17,043 bases of DNA from CAZVUW01 sp964629825 (GTDB lineage: Bacteria > Actinomycetota > Nitriliruptoria > Euzebyales > Egibacteraceae), in assembly GCA_964629825.1 (NCBI GenBank), contig CAZVUW010000071.1:1-17043 (forward strand), in the 5' to 3' direction. Made by a program: the position numbers and the translations under genes. The first letter of the stretch is position 1, and each line of letters begins with the position of its first letter. Under the pieces are notes generated by a model. The model saw only the letters and a program-made list of their open reading frames with translations. It was not told where the DNA came from and ran no database searches. Below are positions 1-7,292 of this stretch, one piece after another.

Positions 1-1205
1 CGATCCGCCAGCTGCGCTACGACGTCGGCCGCGAGAACATCTGCTACGTCCACTGTGCCCTGGTGCCGTTCATCGGACCGACCGGCGAGCTCAAGACCAA
101 GCCGGCCCAGCACTCGGTGCGGGAGCTGCGGTCCATCGGGATCCAGCCGGACGCCGTCGTCTGCCGGGCGGACCGCCCGCTGCCGCCGGACCTCAAGCGC
201 AAGATCGCCATGCTCTCCGACGTCGACATCGAGGGCGTCGTCAGCGCCCACGACGCGGACTCGCTGTACTCGGTGCCCCTTGTGCTGCGCGAGGAGGGCC
301 TGGACGACTTCGTCGTGCGCCGGCTCGGCTTGGATCCCACCGTCAAGCCCGACCTGACCACCTGGACCGCGATGGTCGAGCGCGCCCTCAACCCGACGGA
401 CACGGTCGAGATCGCTGTCGTCGGCAAGTACGTCTCGCTGCCGGACGCCTACCTGTCGGTGGTCGAGGCGCTCACCCATGCCGGCATCCACCACAACGTC
501 GAGGTCCAGATCCGCTGGGTGTCCGCGGACGACCTCGACTCGCAGGCGAGCACAGAGCGGGCCCTCGCCGGCGTGCACGGCGTGCTGGTCCCCGGCGGCT
601 TCGGCGTGCGCGGCATCGATGGCAAGATCGCGGCCGCCCGCCATGCTCGCGAGCGCCACGTGCCCTACCTGGGCATCTGCCTGGGGCTGCAGGTGGCCGT
701 GATCGAGTTCAGCCGCCACGTGCTCGGCCTGGTAGACGCCAACTCCAGCGAGTTCGACGCCGACACCCCCGACCCCGTCGTGGACCTGATGGCCGACCAG
801 CGGGACGTGCGCGACCTCGGCGGGACCATGCGCCTCGGCGTCTACCCCTGCAAGGTGGTGGCCGGCACCAAGGCCGCGGCAGCCTACGGGGAGCCGGTCG
901 TGTACGAGCGGCACCGCCACCGCTGGGAGGTGGCCAACCGCTACCGGTCACGGCTGGCAGCAGCCGGCATGCTCTTCTCGGGCCTGAGCCCCGACGAGCG
1001 GCTGGTCGAGATGATCGAGCTGGCGGAGCACCCCTGGTTCGTCGCGAGCCAGTTCCACCCCGAGTTCCGGTCTCGGCCCAACCGCCCGCAGCCGCTCTTC
1101 CGCGACTTCGTGGGCGCGGCGCGTGAGCGCATGCTCGCTCAGCAGGGCCGGCTGCCGGAGCCGCAGGAGCCAGGGCTGGTCGACCTGACGGTCGACGGCA
1201 TCTGA
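1..1205 (+). CDS. pyrG: CTP synthase (glutamine-hydrolysing), C-terminal ~400 residues; start lies before the window
   Basis: CTP synthase makes CTP from UTP, ATP and glutamine, the last step of pyrimidine nucleotide synthesis, in the cytoplasm. The reading frame is open from the first bases (codons begin at position 3), so about 150 residues of the usual ~550 are missing upstream. The visible part begins in the synthetase domain, with the family motif GELKTKPAQHSVRELRSIGI at about 87-146. It continues into a class I glutamine amidotransferase domain. The catalytic triad is recognisable: Cys in GICLG (codon 678-680), and His and Glu in FHPEF (codons 1056-1058 and 1062-1064). The stop TGA shares its A with the ATG of the next gene, so the two are probably translated together. 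The pyrG-Nudix pair is common in actinobacteria (recalled). No frame break is seen. Confidence 0.97.
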   Translation, partial: IRQLRYDVGRENICYVHCALVPFIGPTGELKTKPAQHSVRELRSIGIQPDAVVCRADRPLPPDLKRKIAMLSDVDIEGVVSAHDADSLYSVPLVLREEGLDDFVVRRLGLDPTVKPDLTTWTAMVERALNPTDTVEIAVVGKYVSLPDAYLSVVEALTHAGIHHNVEVQIRWVSADDLDSQASTERALAGVHGVLVPGGFGVRGIDGKIAAARHARERHVPYLGICLGLQVAVIEFSRHVLGLVDANSSEFDADTPDPVVDLMADQRDVRDLGGTMRLGVYPCKVVAGTKAAAAYGEPVVYERHRHRWEVANRYRSRLAAAGMLFSGLSPDERLVEMIELAEHPWFVASQFHPEFRSRPNRPQPLFRDFVGAARERMLAQQGRLPEPQEPGLVDLTVDGI

Positions 1206-1750
1206 TGACCTTCGAGGTCGAGGCCAGCGAGGTCGTCTACGACGGCCAGCTGTCCCGGGTGCGGATCGACCGCGTTCGGATGCCGGACGGCGCGGTCGAA
1301 CGCGAGGTGGTGGAGCACCCCAGCGCCGTCGGCATCGTCCCCGTCGATGACGACGGCTCGGTCGTGCTGCTGCGCCAGTACCGTCATCCCGTCGCGGCCG
1401 AGGTCCTGGAGATCCCAGCCGGCAAGCTCGACCTCGACGGCGAGGAGCCCGAGGACACCGCCCGACGCGAGCTGCTCGAGGAGACCGGGCTCGTGGCGCG
1501 GAGCATCGAGCCGCTGGTCACGTTCCTGAACTCGGCCGGTTGGAACGACGAGCGCACCACCCTCTACCTGGCGCGCGACCTGAGCGCCGGCGAGGTCCCC
1601 GCCGACTTCACGGCCAAGGCCGAGGAGGCGGCGATGCAGCTGGTCCGGCGGCCGCTGGCCGAGGTCGTCCAGGAGGCACTCCGGGGCGAGATCACGGACG
1701 CCAAGACCCTGATCGGGATCCTGCTCGCGGCCGACCGCCTGGGGCTCTAG
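1205..1750 (+). CDS. nudF: Nudix hydrolase, ADP-ribose pyrophosphatase type
   Basis: A 181-residue cytoplasmic Nudix enzyme, most likely hydrolysing ADP-ribose to AMP and ribose 5-phosphate. The LRQYRHP motif (55-61) and the EIPAG entry to the box are typical of the ADP-ribose branch. The Nudix box runs from Gly73 to Leu96 and ends in RELLEETGL (88-96), holding the metal-binding glutamates. The spacing between the first Gly and Glu80 is one residue longer than the textbook Gx5E pattern. I recall a similar insertion in the M. tuberculosis enzyme. After the box, NSAGWNDE (109-116) stands where ADP-ribose enzymes usually carry a Pro-Gly pair, so the exact substrate is less certain than the fold. 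The start ATG overlaps the pyrG stop (TGATG) and has no clear Shine-Dalgarno of its own, which suggests translational coupling. Confidence 0.9.
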   Translation: MTFEVEASEVVYDGQLSRVRIDRVRMPDGAVEREVVEHPSAVGIVPVDDDGSVVLLRQYRHPVAAEVLEIPAGKLDLDGEEPEDTARRELLEETGLVARSIEPLVTFLNSAGWNDERTTLYLARDLSAGEVPADFTAKAEEAAMQLVRRPLAEVVQEALRGEITDAKTLIGILLAADRLGL

Positions 1751-1801
1751 AGCCCGGGCCTGCGAGCGGCGATCTGCTCCGGTGAAGCAGCGGTCCGTGA
1801 C

Positions 1802-2104
1802 CTAACGTCCGCGGCGGGCCCGGCGCCGCTCTCGCGCACGGGCGGCCAGCTCGCGGGCGCGGTCGCGCAGGCGCTGACGCAGGCGGCGCGGCCAGTGGTA
1901 CTCGGTGGACAGGATGCCGAGGCCGGCGATGACCACCAGCAGCCCCGGTCCCGGGAGAACGAGCATCGCCACGCCGAGCGCGAGGACCACCGAGCCCAGC
2001 GTTGAGATGGCGACCTTGCGTGCCGCCCTGCCCGCAAAGCGCAGGCTGCGGTTCCCCCGGCGCTCCCGCCGCGCCGTCCCATCTCTGGCGGTGCCTACTG
2101 ACAC
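1802..2104 (-). CDS. Small PGPGW-family membrane protein with an arginine-rich tail
   Basis: A 100-residue protein of unknown function. The hydrophobic stretch at about 31-66 contains LVLPGPGLLVVIAGLGILST (48-67), which matches the putative transmembrane PGPGW family (usual motif PGPGW; here the Trp is Leu). It is followed by EYHW. One long or two short membrane helices are likely. The N-terminal ~30 residues are basic. The C-terminal tail is extreme: 15 of the last 28 residues are Arg, probably on the cytoplasmic side. The start is GTG at 2104, preceded by GGGAGGGG about six bases upstream. An alternative start cannot be excluded. It is convergent with the Nudix gene (51 bases between stops) and divergent from ald. 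The family has no established role. Confidence 0.8.
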   Translation of the reverse strand: MSVGTARDGTARRERRGNRSLRFAGRAARKVAISTLGSVVLALGVAMLVLPGPGLLVVIAGLGILSTEYHWPRRLRQRLRDRARELAARARERRRARRGR

Positions 2105-2129
2105 AAAGGCCCCCTCCCGATCCGGACCA

Positions 2130-2135
2130 ACATTA
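2130..2135 (-). promoter_or_regulatory. Putative -10 element for the PGPGW gene
   Basis: On the minus strand this reads TAATGT, a TAnnnT hexamer of the kind that dominates actinobacterial promoters. It lies 25 bases upstream of the GTG start of the small membrane protein. No convincing -35 is seen. The call rests on position and motif only. Confidence 0.35.
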
Positions 2136-2162
2136 GCAGCGCCTTGCGACGGTCGCGGGTTC

Positions 2163-2168
2163 TAGACT
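2163..2168 (+). promoter_or_regulatory. Putative -10 element for the ald-xerD-deoA unit
   Basis: TAGACT, within TCTAGACT, lies 28 bases before the ald ATG in the 92-base divergent gap. TTGCGA at 2144-2149 resembles a -35 but would leave only 13 bases between the boxes, too few for a standard promoter, so the -10 is judged alone. A transcript from here would have a leader of about 20 bases containing the GAGGG ribosome-binding site. Confidence 0.4.
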
Positions 2169-2196
2169 GCCCCGACCGGCCAGAGGGAAGGTGACC

Positions 2197-3312
2197 ATGC
2201 GGGTTGGGGTGCCGACCGAGATCAAGGAAGCGGAGTACCGAGTCGCCATCACGCCCGCGGGGGTCCGCGAGCTGACCGTGTCCGGACATGAGGTGCTCGT
2301 GCAGGCCGGTGCGGGCGAGGGCTCGGCGATCCCCGACGAGGCCTACGTGGCCGCCGGGGCGCGCATCGTCCCTGACGCCGACTCGGCCTGGGGCGCGGCC
2401 GAGATGGTCCTCAAGGTGAAAGAGCCGATCGAGCCCGAGTTCGGCTACCTGCGCTCGGACCTCACGCTGTTCACCTACCTGCACCTGGCCGCCGCGCGGC
2501 CGCTGACCGACGCGCTGCTCGCGTCCGGCTGCACCAGCGTCGCCTACGAGACGATCCAGGGCCGGGACGGCAGCCTGCCCCTGCTGGCACCCATGAGCGA
2601 GATCGCCGGTCGCATGGCCCCGCAGGTCGGCGCGCACGAGCTCGAACGCCCGCGTGGCGGGCGCGGCGTGCTGATGGGCGGCGTCTCAGGGGTGCAGCCC
2701 GCCCACGTGGTGATCATCGGAGCGGGCACCGCCGGTGCCAACGCGTCCTGGATCGCGACCGGGATGATGGCCCAGGTGACCGTGCTCGACCTCGACGTCG
2801 AGCGCCTCCGGCATGTGGACCGCATCCACCGCGGGCGCATCACGACCATGATGTCGAACCGGCTGACGCTCGAGGAGCAGATCGCCGCCGCCGACATGGT
2901 GATCGGTGCCGTGCTCGTCCCCGGAGCGCGTGCGCCGCGGGTCGTGACCGAGGAGATGGTGGCCAGCATGCGGCCCGGCTCGGTGATCGTGGACATCTCG
3001 ATCGACCAGGGCGGCTGCATCGAGACCAGCCATGTCACCACGCACACCGCCCCGACTTATGTAAAGCACGGGGTGGTACATTACTGCGTGGGCAACATGC
3101 CGGGAGCGGTGCCGCGCACGTCCACCTTCGCGCTCACCAACGCGACCCTTCCCTATGTGGTGCGGCTCGCTCGCGACGGCGTCGAGGCCGCCGCGCGCTC
3201 CGACCCGGGCATCGCAGCCGGTGTGAACACGACGCAGGGCGCCCTGACCGAGCCAGCGGTCGCGGAGGCGCACTCCCTTGAGCTAACAGCGCTGGACGAC
3301 GTCTGGAGGTAG
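2197..3312 (+). CDS. ald: Alanine dehydrogenase (NAD-dependent)
   Basis: This cytoplasmic enzyme reversibly interconverts L-alanine with pyruvate, ammonia and NADH, linking nitrogen assimilation to redox balance. The 371-residue protein, from ATG at 2197, begins MRVGVPTEIKEAEYRVAITP, the standard start of the family. With this start the catalytic residues fall at the family positions: Arg15, Lys75, His96 and Asp270. The NAD site is GAGTAG (175-180), with Asp198 at the end of the second strand (VLD). A GTG six bases earlier (2191) is in frame and closer to the GAGGG site at 2183-2187. I prefer ATG because family proteins start there and its spacing is 9 bases. It heads an apparent ald-xerD-deoA operon. 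An AT-richer patch with rare codons occurs at about 3055-3086. The function is secure. Confidence 0.96.
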   Translation: MRVGVPTEIKEAEYRVAITPAGVRELTVSGHEVLVQAGAGEGSAIPDEAYVAAGARIVPDADSAWGAAEMVLKVKEPIEPEFGYLRSDLTLFTYLHLAAARPLTDALLASGCTSVAYETIQGRDGSLPLLAPMSEIAGRMAPQVGAHELERPRGGRGVLMGGVSGVQPAHVVIIGAGTAGANASWIATGMMAQVTVLDLDVERLRHVDRIHRGRITTMMSNRLTLEEQIAAADMVIGAVLVPGARAPRVVTEEMVASMRPGSVIVDISIDQGGCIETSHVTTHTAPTYVKHGVVHYCVGNMPGAVPRTSTFALTNATLPYVVRLARDGVEAAARSDPGIAAGVNTTQGALTEPAVAEAHSLELTALDDVWR

Positions 3313-3316
3313 TGCC

Positions 3317-4294
3317 GTGGCGGGGGTGGGGCAGCTACCGCGGCACGGCGACCGCTACCTCGACCACCTGACCGTGGAGCGCGGCCTCTCCCGTCACAGC
3401 CTGGCCGCCTACGCTCGCGACCTGCGCCTGTACGGCGCCTACCTGGATGAGGTGGGCATCTCCGACCCGCGGCAGGCGCTGCGGCATGACCTCGCCGGAT
3501 TCGTGGCCTGGTTGCAGCAGCGGCGCACCGGTGATGGGCAGCCGTACGCGCCGTCGACGGTTGCCCGCACGCTCGTCGCGGTGCGGGGCCTGCACCGCTT
3601 CCTCCTGGCCGAGGGGCTGGCCTCCGACGACCCGTCCACCGAGGTGACCGGCCCGCGCCAGAGCCGCCGGCTCCCCAAGGCTCTGACCACCGAGCAGGTG
3701 GAGCGGCTCCTGGCCGCCCCCGTGGGGGAGGAGCCACGCGCCCTGCGCGACCGCGCCATGCTCGAGCTGCTGTACGCAGCCGGCCTGCGCATCACCGAGC
3801 TGATCAGCCTCGACGTCGACGACGTGGACGTCGAGGAGCGCACCGTGCGCTGCTTCGGCAAGGGCAGCCGCGAGCGGGTCGTGCCGATCGGCCGCGTGGC
3901 CGCGGCCGCGGTCGAGGCGTGGCGCGTTCGGGGACGGCCGGCGCTGGCGCCGGTCGAGCCGGCCCTGTTCTGCAACACCCGCGGGCGGCGTCTGACCCGC
4001 CAGGGCGGCTGGAAGATCCTCAAGCAGCACGCCGAGGCGGCCGGGCTGTCCTCGGCGGTGAGCCCGCACACGCTGCGGCACTCGTTCGCGACGCACCTGC
4101 TCGAGGGCGGCGCGGACGTGCGCGTCGTCCAGGAGCTCCTCGGCCACGCCAGCGTCGCGACGACCCAGGTGTACACGCTGGTCTCGACGGCCAGGCTGCG
4201 CGCCGTCTACGAGTCGGCGCACCCGCGCGCACGGGTGGACGGAGCACAGACGCCGCGGGGCGCCGCCGCGGCCAGCGGACGGAGCGACGGATGA
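3317..4294 (+). CDS. xerD: Tyrosine recombinase XerD
   Basis: A 325-residue site-specific recombinase that resolves chromosome dimers at dif, together with XerC. The N-terminal SAM-like core-binding domain covers about 10-100 (LDHLTVERGLSRHSLAAYAR). The catalytic domain follows at about 120-300. The full catalytic set is present: Arg158 in AAGLRITEL, Lys182 in GKGSRER, His251 and Arg254 in SPHTLRHSFA, His277 in LLGHASV, and nucleophile Tyr286 in TTQVYT. The start GTG at 3317 has an excellent GGAGGT at 3305-3310, inside the last codons of ald. The gap to ald is 4 bases. XerD rather than XerC is inferred from its place beside the pyrG, Nudix and scpAB genes, as in mycobacteria. About 25 extra residues, rich in Ala and Arg, trail the core. 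The stop overlaps the deoA start (ATGA). Confidence 0.93.
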   Translation: MAGVGQLPRHGDRYLDHLTVERGLSRHSLAAYARDLRLYGAYLDEVGISDPRQALRHDLAGFVAWLQQRRTGDGQPYAPSTVARTLVAVRGLHRFLLAEGLASDDPSTEVTGPRQSRRLPKALTTEQVERLLAAPVGEEPRALRDRAMLELLYAAGLRITELISLDVDDVDVEERTVRCFGKGSRERVVPIGRVAAAAVEAWRVRGRPALAPVEPALFCNTRGRRLTRQGGWKILKQHAEAAGLSSAVSPHTLRHSFATHLLEGGADVRVVQELLGHASVATTQVYTLVSTARLRAVYESAHPRARVDGAQTPRGAAAASGRSDG

Positions 4295-5640
4295 CGGGCG
4301 GGCACGAGACACGGATCCCCGAGCTGATCGCGCGCAAGCGCGACGGCGGCGAGCTGACCGCCGAGGAGCTGCACCGCTTCGTCCACGGCTACCTGCGCGG
4401 TGCGGAGGCCGGCGCCGCAGCGGTGTCGGAGGGTCAGATGGCCGCCCTGCTGATGGCGGGTGTCATCCGCGGCTTCACCGAGGCGGAGACGCTCGCCCTC
4501 ACCGACATCCTGGTCCGCAGCGGCGACGTGCTCGACCTGTCGTCTCTGCGGGGGCCGTCCATCGACAAGCACTCCACGGGCGGGGTCGGCGATGGGACGA
4601 CGCTGCTGGTCGCGCCGCTGCTGGCCGCCGCCGGAGCGCGGGTCGTCAAGCTGTCGGGGCGCGGGCTCGGACACACCGGCGGCACGCTCGACAAGCTGGA
4701 GTCCATCCCGGGCCTGCGCGTCCAGCTCGAGCCGGAGGAGATGCTCGACATCGCCGAGCGGGTCGGCTGCGTCGTCGCCGCCCAGAGCGAGTCGCTGGTC
4801 CCGGCCGACCGCGCCCTCTACGCCCTGCGTGACGTCACAGCGACCACCCCGTCGATGGGCCTGATCGCCTCGAGCGTCATGTCGAAGAAGATCGCCTCCG
4901 GCGCGGAGACGATCGTGCTCGACGTCAAGGCCGGCGGCGGCGCGTTCATGCAGACCGTTGACGACGCCGAGGTCCTGGCGGGCCTCTGCGTGCGGATCGC
5001 CGCGTCGGCGGGCCGGCGCTGCGCCGCCCTGGTCACGGCCATGGACGTCCCGCTGGGGACGGGCATCGGCAACGCCCTCGAGGTGGCCGAGTGCATCCGG
5101 CTGCTGCGGGCCGCGCCAGAGGGCAGGCTCGCCAGCCTCGCGCTTGACCTGGCCGCCGTCGCCCTAGCGCTCGCCCGTCGCGGGTCGGCCCGCGACGCGG
5201 ACGAAGAGCGCTCGGAGCTGGAGCGGCTATGGCAGGAGGGCGCAGCGCTGGAGCGGCTGCGCGCCATGATCGAGGCACAGGGCGGAGATCCGCGCGTCTG
5301 CGACGACCCCGACGGGGTCCTGCCCGCCGCTCCGGTGAGGCTCACGGTGACGGCCGAGCACGAGGGCTACGTCGCCACCCTGCCGGCTCGAATCGTCGGC
5401 GAGATCTCCGCCGGTCTCGGAGCCGGGCGCTCCCGCAAGGACGACCCGGTCGACCCCGCGGTGGGACTGGACCTGCGCGTGACCACGGGGGACCCCGTCG
5501 AGCGCGGCCAGCCTCTTGCCGTGGTGCACGCCCGCAGCGCCGAGGATGCCGAAGACGCCGAGGCGGCGCTGCGCCGGGCGATCACCTACGCGGCGGACGC
5601 CCCGCCGACCACTCCAACCCTGCTGCGCGTGGTCGGCTGA
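4291..5640 (+). CDS. deoA: Thymidine/pyrimidine-nucleoside phosphorylase
   Basis: This enzyme splits thymidine, deoxyuridine or uridine with phosphate into the base and (deoxy)ribose 1-phosphate, in pyrimidine salvage. The protein has 449 residues, close to the usual 430-440. The N-terminal helical domain (1-70) is followed by KHSTGGVGD (93-101) for phosphate, the family signature SGRGLGHTGGTLDKLE (122-137), and a pyrimidine-site segment containing RDVTATTPS and SSVMSKK. His94, Arg180, Ser195 and Lys199 correspond to the E. coli active-site residues His85, Arg171, Ser186 and Lys190 at a constant offset of 9. The C-terminal domain (about 340-449) is normal. The frame stays open upstream inside xerD, but ATG 4291 fits the family N-terminus and couples to the xerD stop by a 4-base overlap. 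Thymidine versus broad pyrimidine specificity cannot be decided here. In mycobacteria and Streptomyces I recall a ParA-like gene near this place. Confidence 0.94.
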   Translation: MTGGHETRIPELIARKRDGGELTAEELHRFVHGYLRGAEAGAAAVSEGQMAALLMAGVIRGFTEAETLALTDILVRSGDVLDLSSLRGPSIDKHSTGGVGDGTTLLVAPLLAAAGARVVKLSGRGLGHTGGTLDKLESIPGLRVQLEPEEMLDIAERVGCVVAAQSESLVPADRALYALRDVTATTPSMGLIASSVMSKKIASGAETIVLDVKAGGGAFMQTVDDAEVLAGLCVRIAASAGRRCAALVTAMDVPLGTGIGNALEVAECIRLLRAAPEGRLASLALDLAAVALALARRGSARDADEERSELERLWQEGAALERLRAMIEAQGGDPRVCDDPDGVLPAAPVRLTVTAEHEGYVATLPARIVGEISAGLGAGRSRKDDPVDPAVGLDLRVTTGDPVERGQPLAVVHARSAEDAEDAEAALRRAITYAADAPPTTPTLLRVVG

Positions 5641-5670
5641 CGGGGCCGCCACCGCGGAGCGGGGGCCCCG
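5641..5670 (+). terminator. GC-rich hairpin after deoA, possible terminator
   Basis: CGGGGCC at 5641-5647 pairs with GGCCCCG at 5664-5670 as a perfect 7-base stem immediately after the deoA stop. The 16-base loop also holds a CCGC/GCGG pairing. No T-run follows, which is common for actinobacterial terminators but leaves the call uncertain. It separates the ald unit from the scpA promoter. Confidence 0.4.
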
Positions 5671-5676
5671 GCGGTC

Positions 5677-5682
5677 TACACT
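5677..5682 (+). promoter_or_regulatory. Putative leaderless promoter (-10) for the scpA-der operon
   Basis: TACACT, within GGTCTACACT, ends 9 bases before the scpA ATG at 5692. A start of transcription 7-10 bases downstream of a -10 would fall on or next to the A of ATG. No Shine-Dalgarno is visible upstream of that ATG. Both facts fit a leaderless mRNA, which is frequent in actinobacteria. No -35 is recognisable. Confidence 0.5.
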
Positions 5683-5691
5683 GCGCCGTCG

Positions 5692-6510
5692 ATGGCCTCC
5701 ACCTACACCGTCGCAGTCGGGTCCTTCGAGGGGCCCTTCGACCTGCTGCTGCATCTCATCGCGCGCAGGAAGATGGACATCTACGAGATCCCCCTCGCGC
5801 AGATCACCGACGACTACATGGCGGTGCTGCGCCAGATGGAGGTCGTGGACCTCGAGGTCACGACGGAGTTCCTGGTCGTGGCCGCCACCCTGGTCGAGCT
5901 GAAGGCGGCCCGCCTGCTGCCGGGCGAAGACGACCCGGAGCTCGACGAGCTGGCCCTCGAGGCGCGTGATCTGCTCTACGCCCGCCTGCTGGACTACCGG
6001 ACCTTCAAGCAGGCGGCGTCCTTCCTGCGCGGAGCGCTGGCGGCCAACGCCGGCTATCTGCCGCGCGAGGTGCGCCTCGAGCCCCAGCTGCTCCGTGCCG
6101 TCCCCGAGGTGTCGCTGGGCATCGGCCCCGACGACCTGGCGCGCTTGGCGGCACGGGCGCTGGCAGAGCAGCCCGAGTCCACCGTCGACACCTCGCATCT
6201 GCAGCCGGTGCGGATGACGGTCCGCGAGGCGGCCGAGATGATCGCGGTCGAGCTCGATCGCGCCGGTGGGCGCGCGACCTTCCGCGAGCTGACCGCCGGC
6301 TGCCGGCACCGCGTGGAGGTCGTCGTCTTTTTCCTGGCGCTGCTGGAGCTGTACAAGCTCGAGCAGGTCGAGCTGGAGCAGCCCGAGCGCTTCGGTGAGC
6401 TCGTGGTCACCTGGGAGACCGATGGCGTCTGGTCGGCCGCGGCCCTCTCCGGCATGGAGACATACGATCCCACCGCGCCGGCGGACGTCGCCGGGGGTAC
6501 GGAGGACTAG
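5692..6510 (+). CDS. scpA: Segregation and condensation protein A (kleisin)
   Basis: ScpA is the kleisin subunit that bridges the SMC ATPase heads and, with ScpB, forms the bacterial condensin that organises and separates chromosomes. The 272-residue protein opens with the family hallmark GSFEGPFDLLLHLIARRKMD (10-29), followed by IYEIPLAQITDDY, in the SMC-neck-binding N-terminal domain. The middle (about 75-185) carries helices and a variable linker. The C-terminal winged helix at about 205-250 (ELTAGCRHRVEVVVFFLALL) binds the SMC cap. About 25 variable residues end it. The start at 5692 lacks a ribosome-binding site and seems leaderless. The gene leads the long operon, with scpB only 2 bases after its stop. 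In related genomes a ParA-like gene usually lies upstream (recalled); here it is deoA. Confidence 0.95.
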   Translation: MASTYTVAVGSFEGPFDLLLHLIARRKMDIYEIPLAQITDDYMAVLRQMEVVDLEVTTEFLVVAATLVELKAARLLPGEDDPELDELALEARDLLYARLLDYRTFKQAASFLRGALAANAGYLPREVRLEPQLLRAVPEVSLGIGPDDLARLAARALAEQPESTVDTSHLQPVRMTVREAAEMIAVELDRAGGRATFRELTAGCRHRVEVVVFFLALLELYKLEQVELEQPERFGELVVTWETDGVWSAAALSGMETYDPTAPADVAGGTED

Positions 6511-6512
6511 CT

Positions 6513-7292
6513 GTGGAGCACGACCAGCCGCCGGTCCAGGGGCACGGCGGCAACACGCCGCGCCTCGGCCTCGACGAGCACTCCCGCAAGGCCCTGGAGG
6601 CCATCCTCCTTGTGGTCGAGGAGCCGGTCGACCCGATCACCCTGGCCCAGGTGCTCGAGGTCGCCACCGAGCAGGTCGTGGAGGCGCTGCACGCGCTGCG
6701 GGCCGAATACGTCGACCAGGGCCGCGGATTCGTCCTGCGCGAGGTCGCCGGCGGCTGGCGGCTGTACACCGATCCGACCGTCGCCCCCTACGTGGAGCGC
6801 TTCGTCCTGCGCGGCCGCAGCGGCAGGCTGTCGCAGGCGGCCCTGGAGACGCTGGCGATCGTCGCCTACAAGCAGCCCGTCACCCGCGCCGAGGTCTCCG
6901 ACATCCGCGGCGTCGATGCGGATGGCGCGCTGCGCTCCCTGGTGAGCCGCGGGCTGGTGGAGGAGGTCGGCCGCGAGGCCAGCCCGGGCCAGCCGCTGCT
7001 GTACGGCACCACCACCAAGCTCCTCGAGCAGCTCGGCATCGACGACCTCAGCCAGCTGCCCCCGCTGCCGACCTTGACTCCGCCCGGGCCGCTGCCGCCC
7101 GAGCCCGAGCCGGGCGGCTACCGGACCGCCCGCCGACTCCTCGACCAGGATGGGGCCGAGGCTGGCGCCGCGCCGGTCGGTGGGTCCGCAGACGCCGATG
7201 AGGATCCGGAGGAGGCCGCGGCGCGTCGGCTCGCCGCCCTGGACGCGCTGCTGTCCCAGGACGACGTAGACGGCGACGGAGGGCGCACGTGA
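6513..7292 (+). CDS. scpB: Segregation and condensation protein B
   Basis: ScpB forms dimers that bind the ScpA linker in the SMC-ScpAB condensin. The protein has 259 residues. The first winged helix (about 24-95) begins KALEAILLVVEEPVDPITLA. The second (about 108-165) contains the family signature LSQAALETLAIVAYKQPVTR and SDIRGVDADGALRSLVSRGL. A last ~85-residue tail, rich in Pro, Glu and Ala, shows no domain and is probably flexible; such tails vary between species. The start is GTG at 6513, two bases after the scpA TAG, with GGAGGA at 6501-6506 inside the end of scpA. The TGA overlaps the GTG of the next gene by four bases (GTGA). Confidence 0.95.
   Translation: MEHDQPPVQGHGGNTPRLGLDEHSRKALEAILLVVEEPVDPITLAQVLEVATEQVVEALHALRAEYVDQGRGFVLREVAGGWRLYTDPTVAPYVERFVLRGRSGRLSQAALETLAIVAYKQPVTRAEVSDIRGVDADGALRSLVSRGLVEEVGREASPGQPLLYGTTTKLLEQLGIDDLSQLPPLPTLTPPGPLPPEPEPGGYRTARRLLDQDGAEAGAAPVGGSADADEDPEEAAARRLAALDALLSQDDVDGDGGRT

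Noticed and set aside
2144..2168. TTGCGA ... TAGACT as a full sigma-70 promoter for ald
   Set aside because: Only 13 bases separate the boxes; the -10 was kept alone at low confidence.
3919..4290. 124-codon upstream extension of deoA into xerD
   Set aside because: In frame, but it lies wholly inside the xerD catalytic domain and is low-complexity. The family N-terminus and ATGA coupling fix the start at 4291.
5227..6309. Antisense open frame (360 codons) opposite deoA and scpA
   Set aside because: It spans the deoA-scpA boundary and its intergenic hairpin, and has no family motif.
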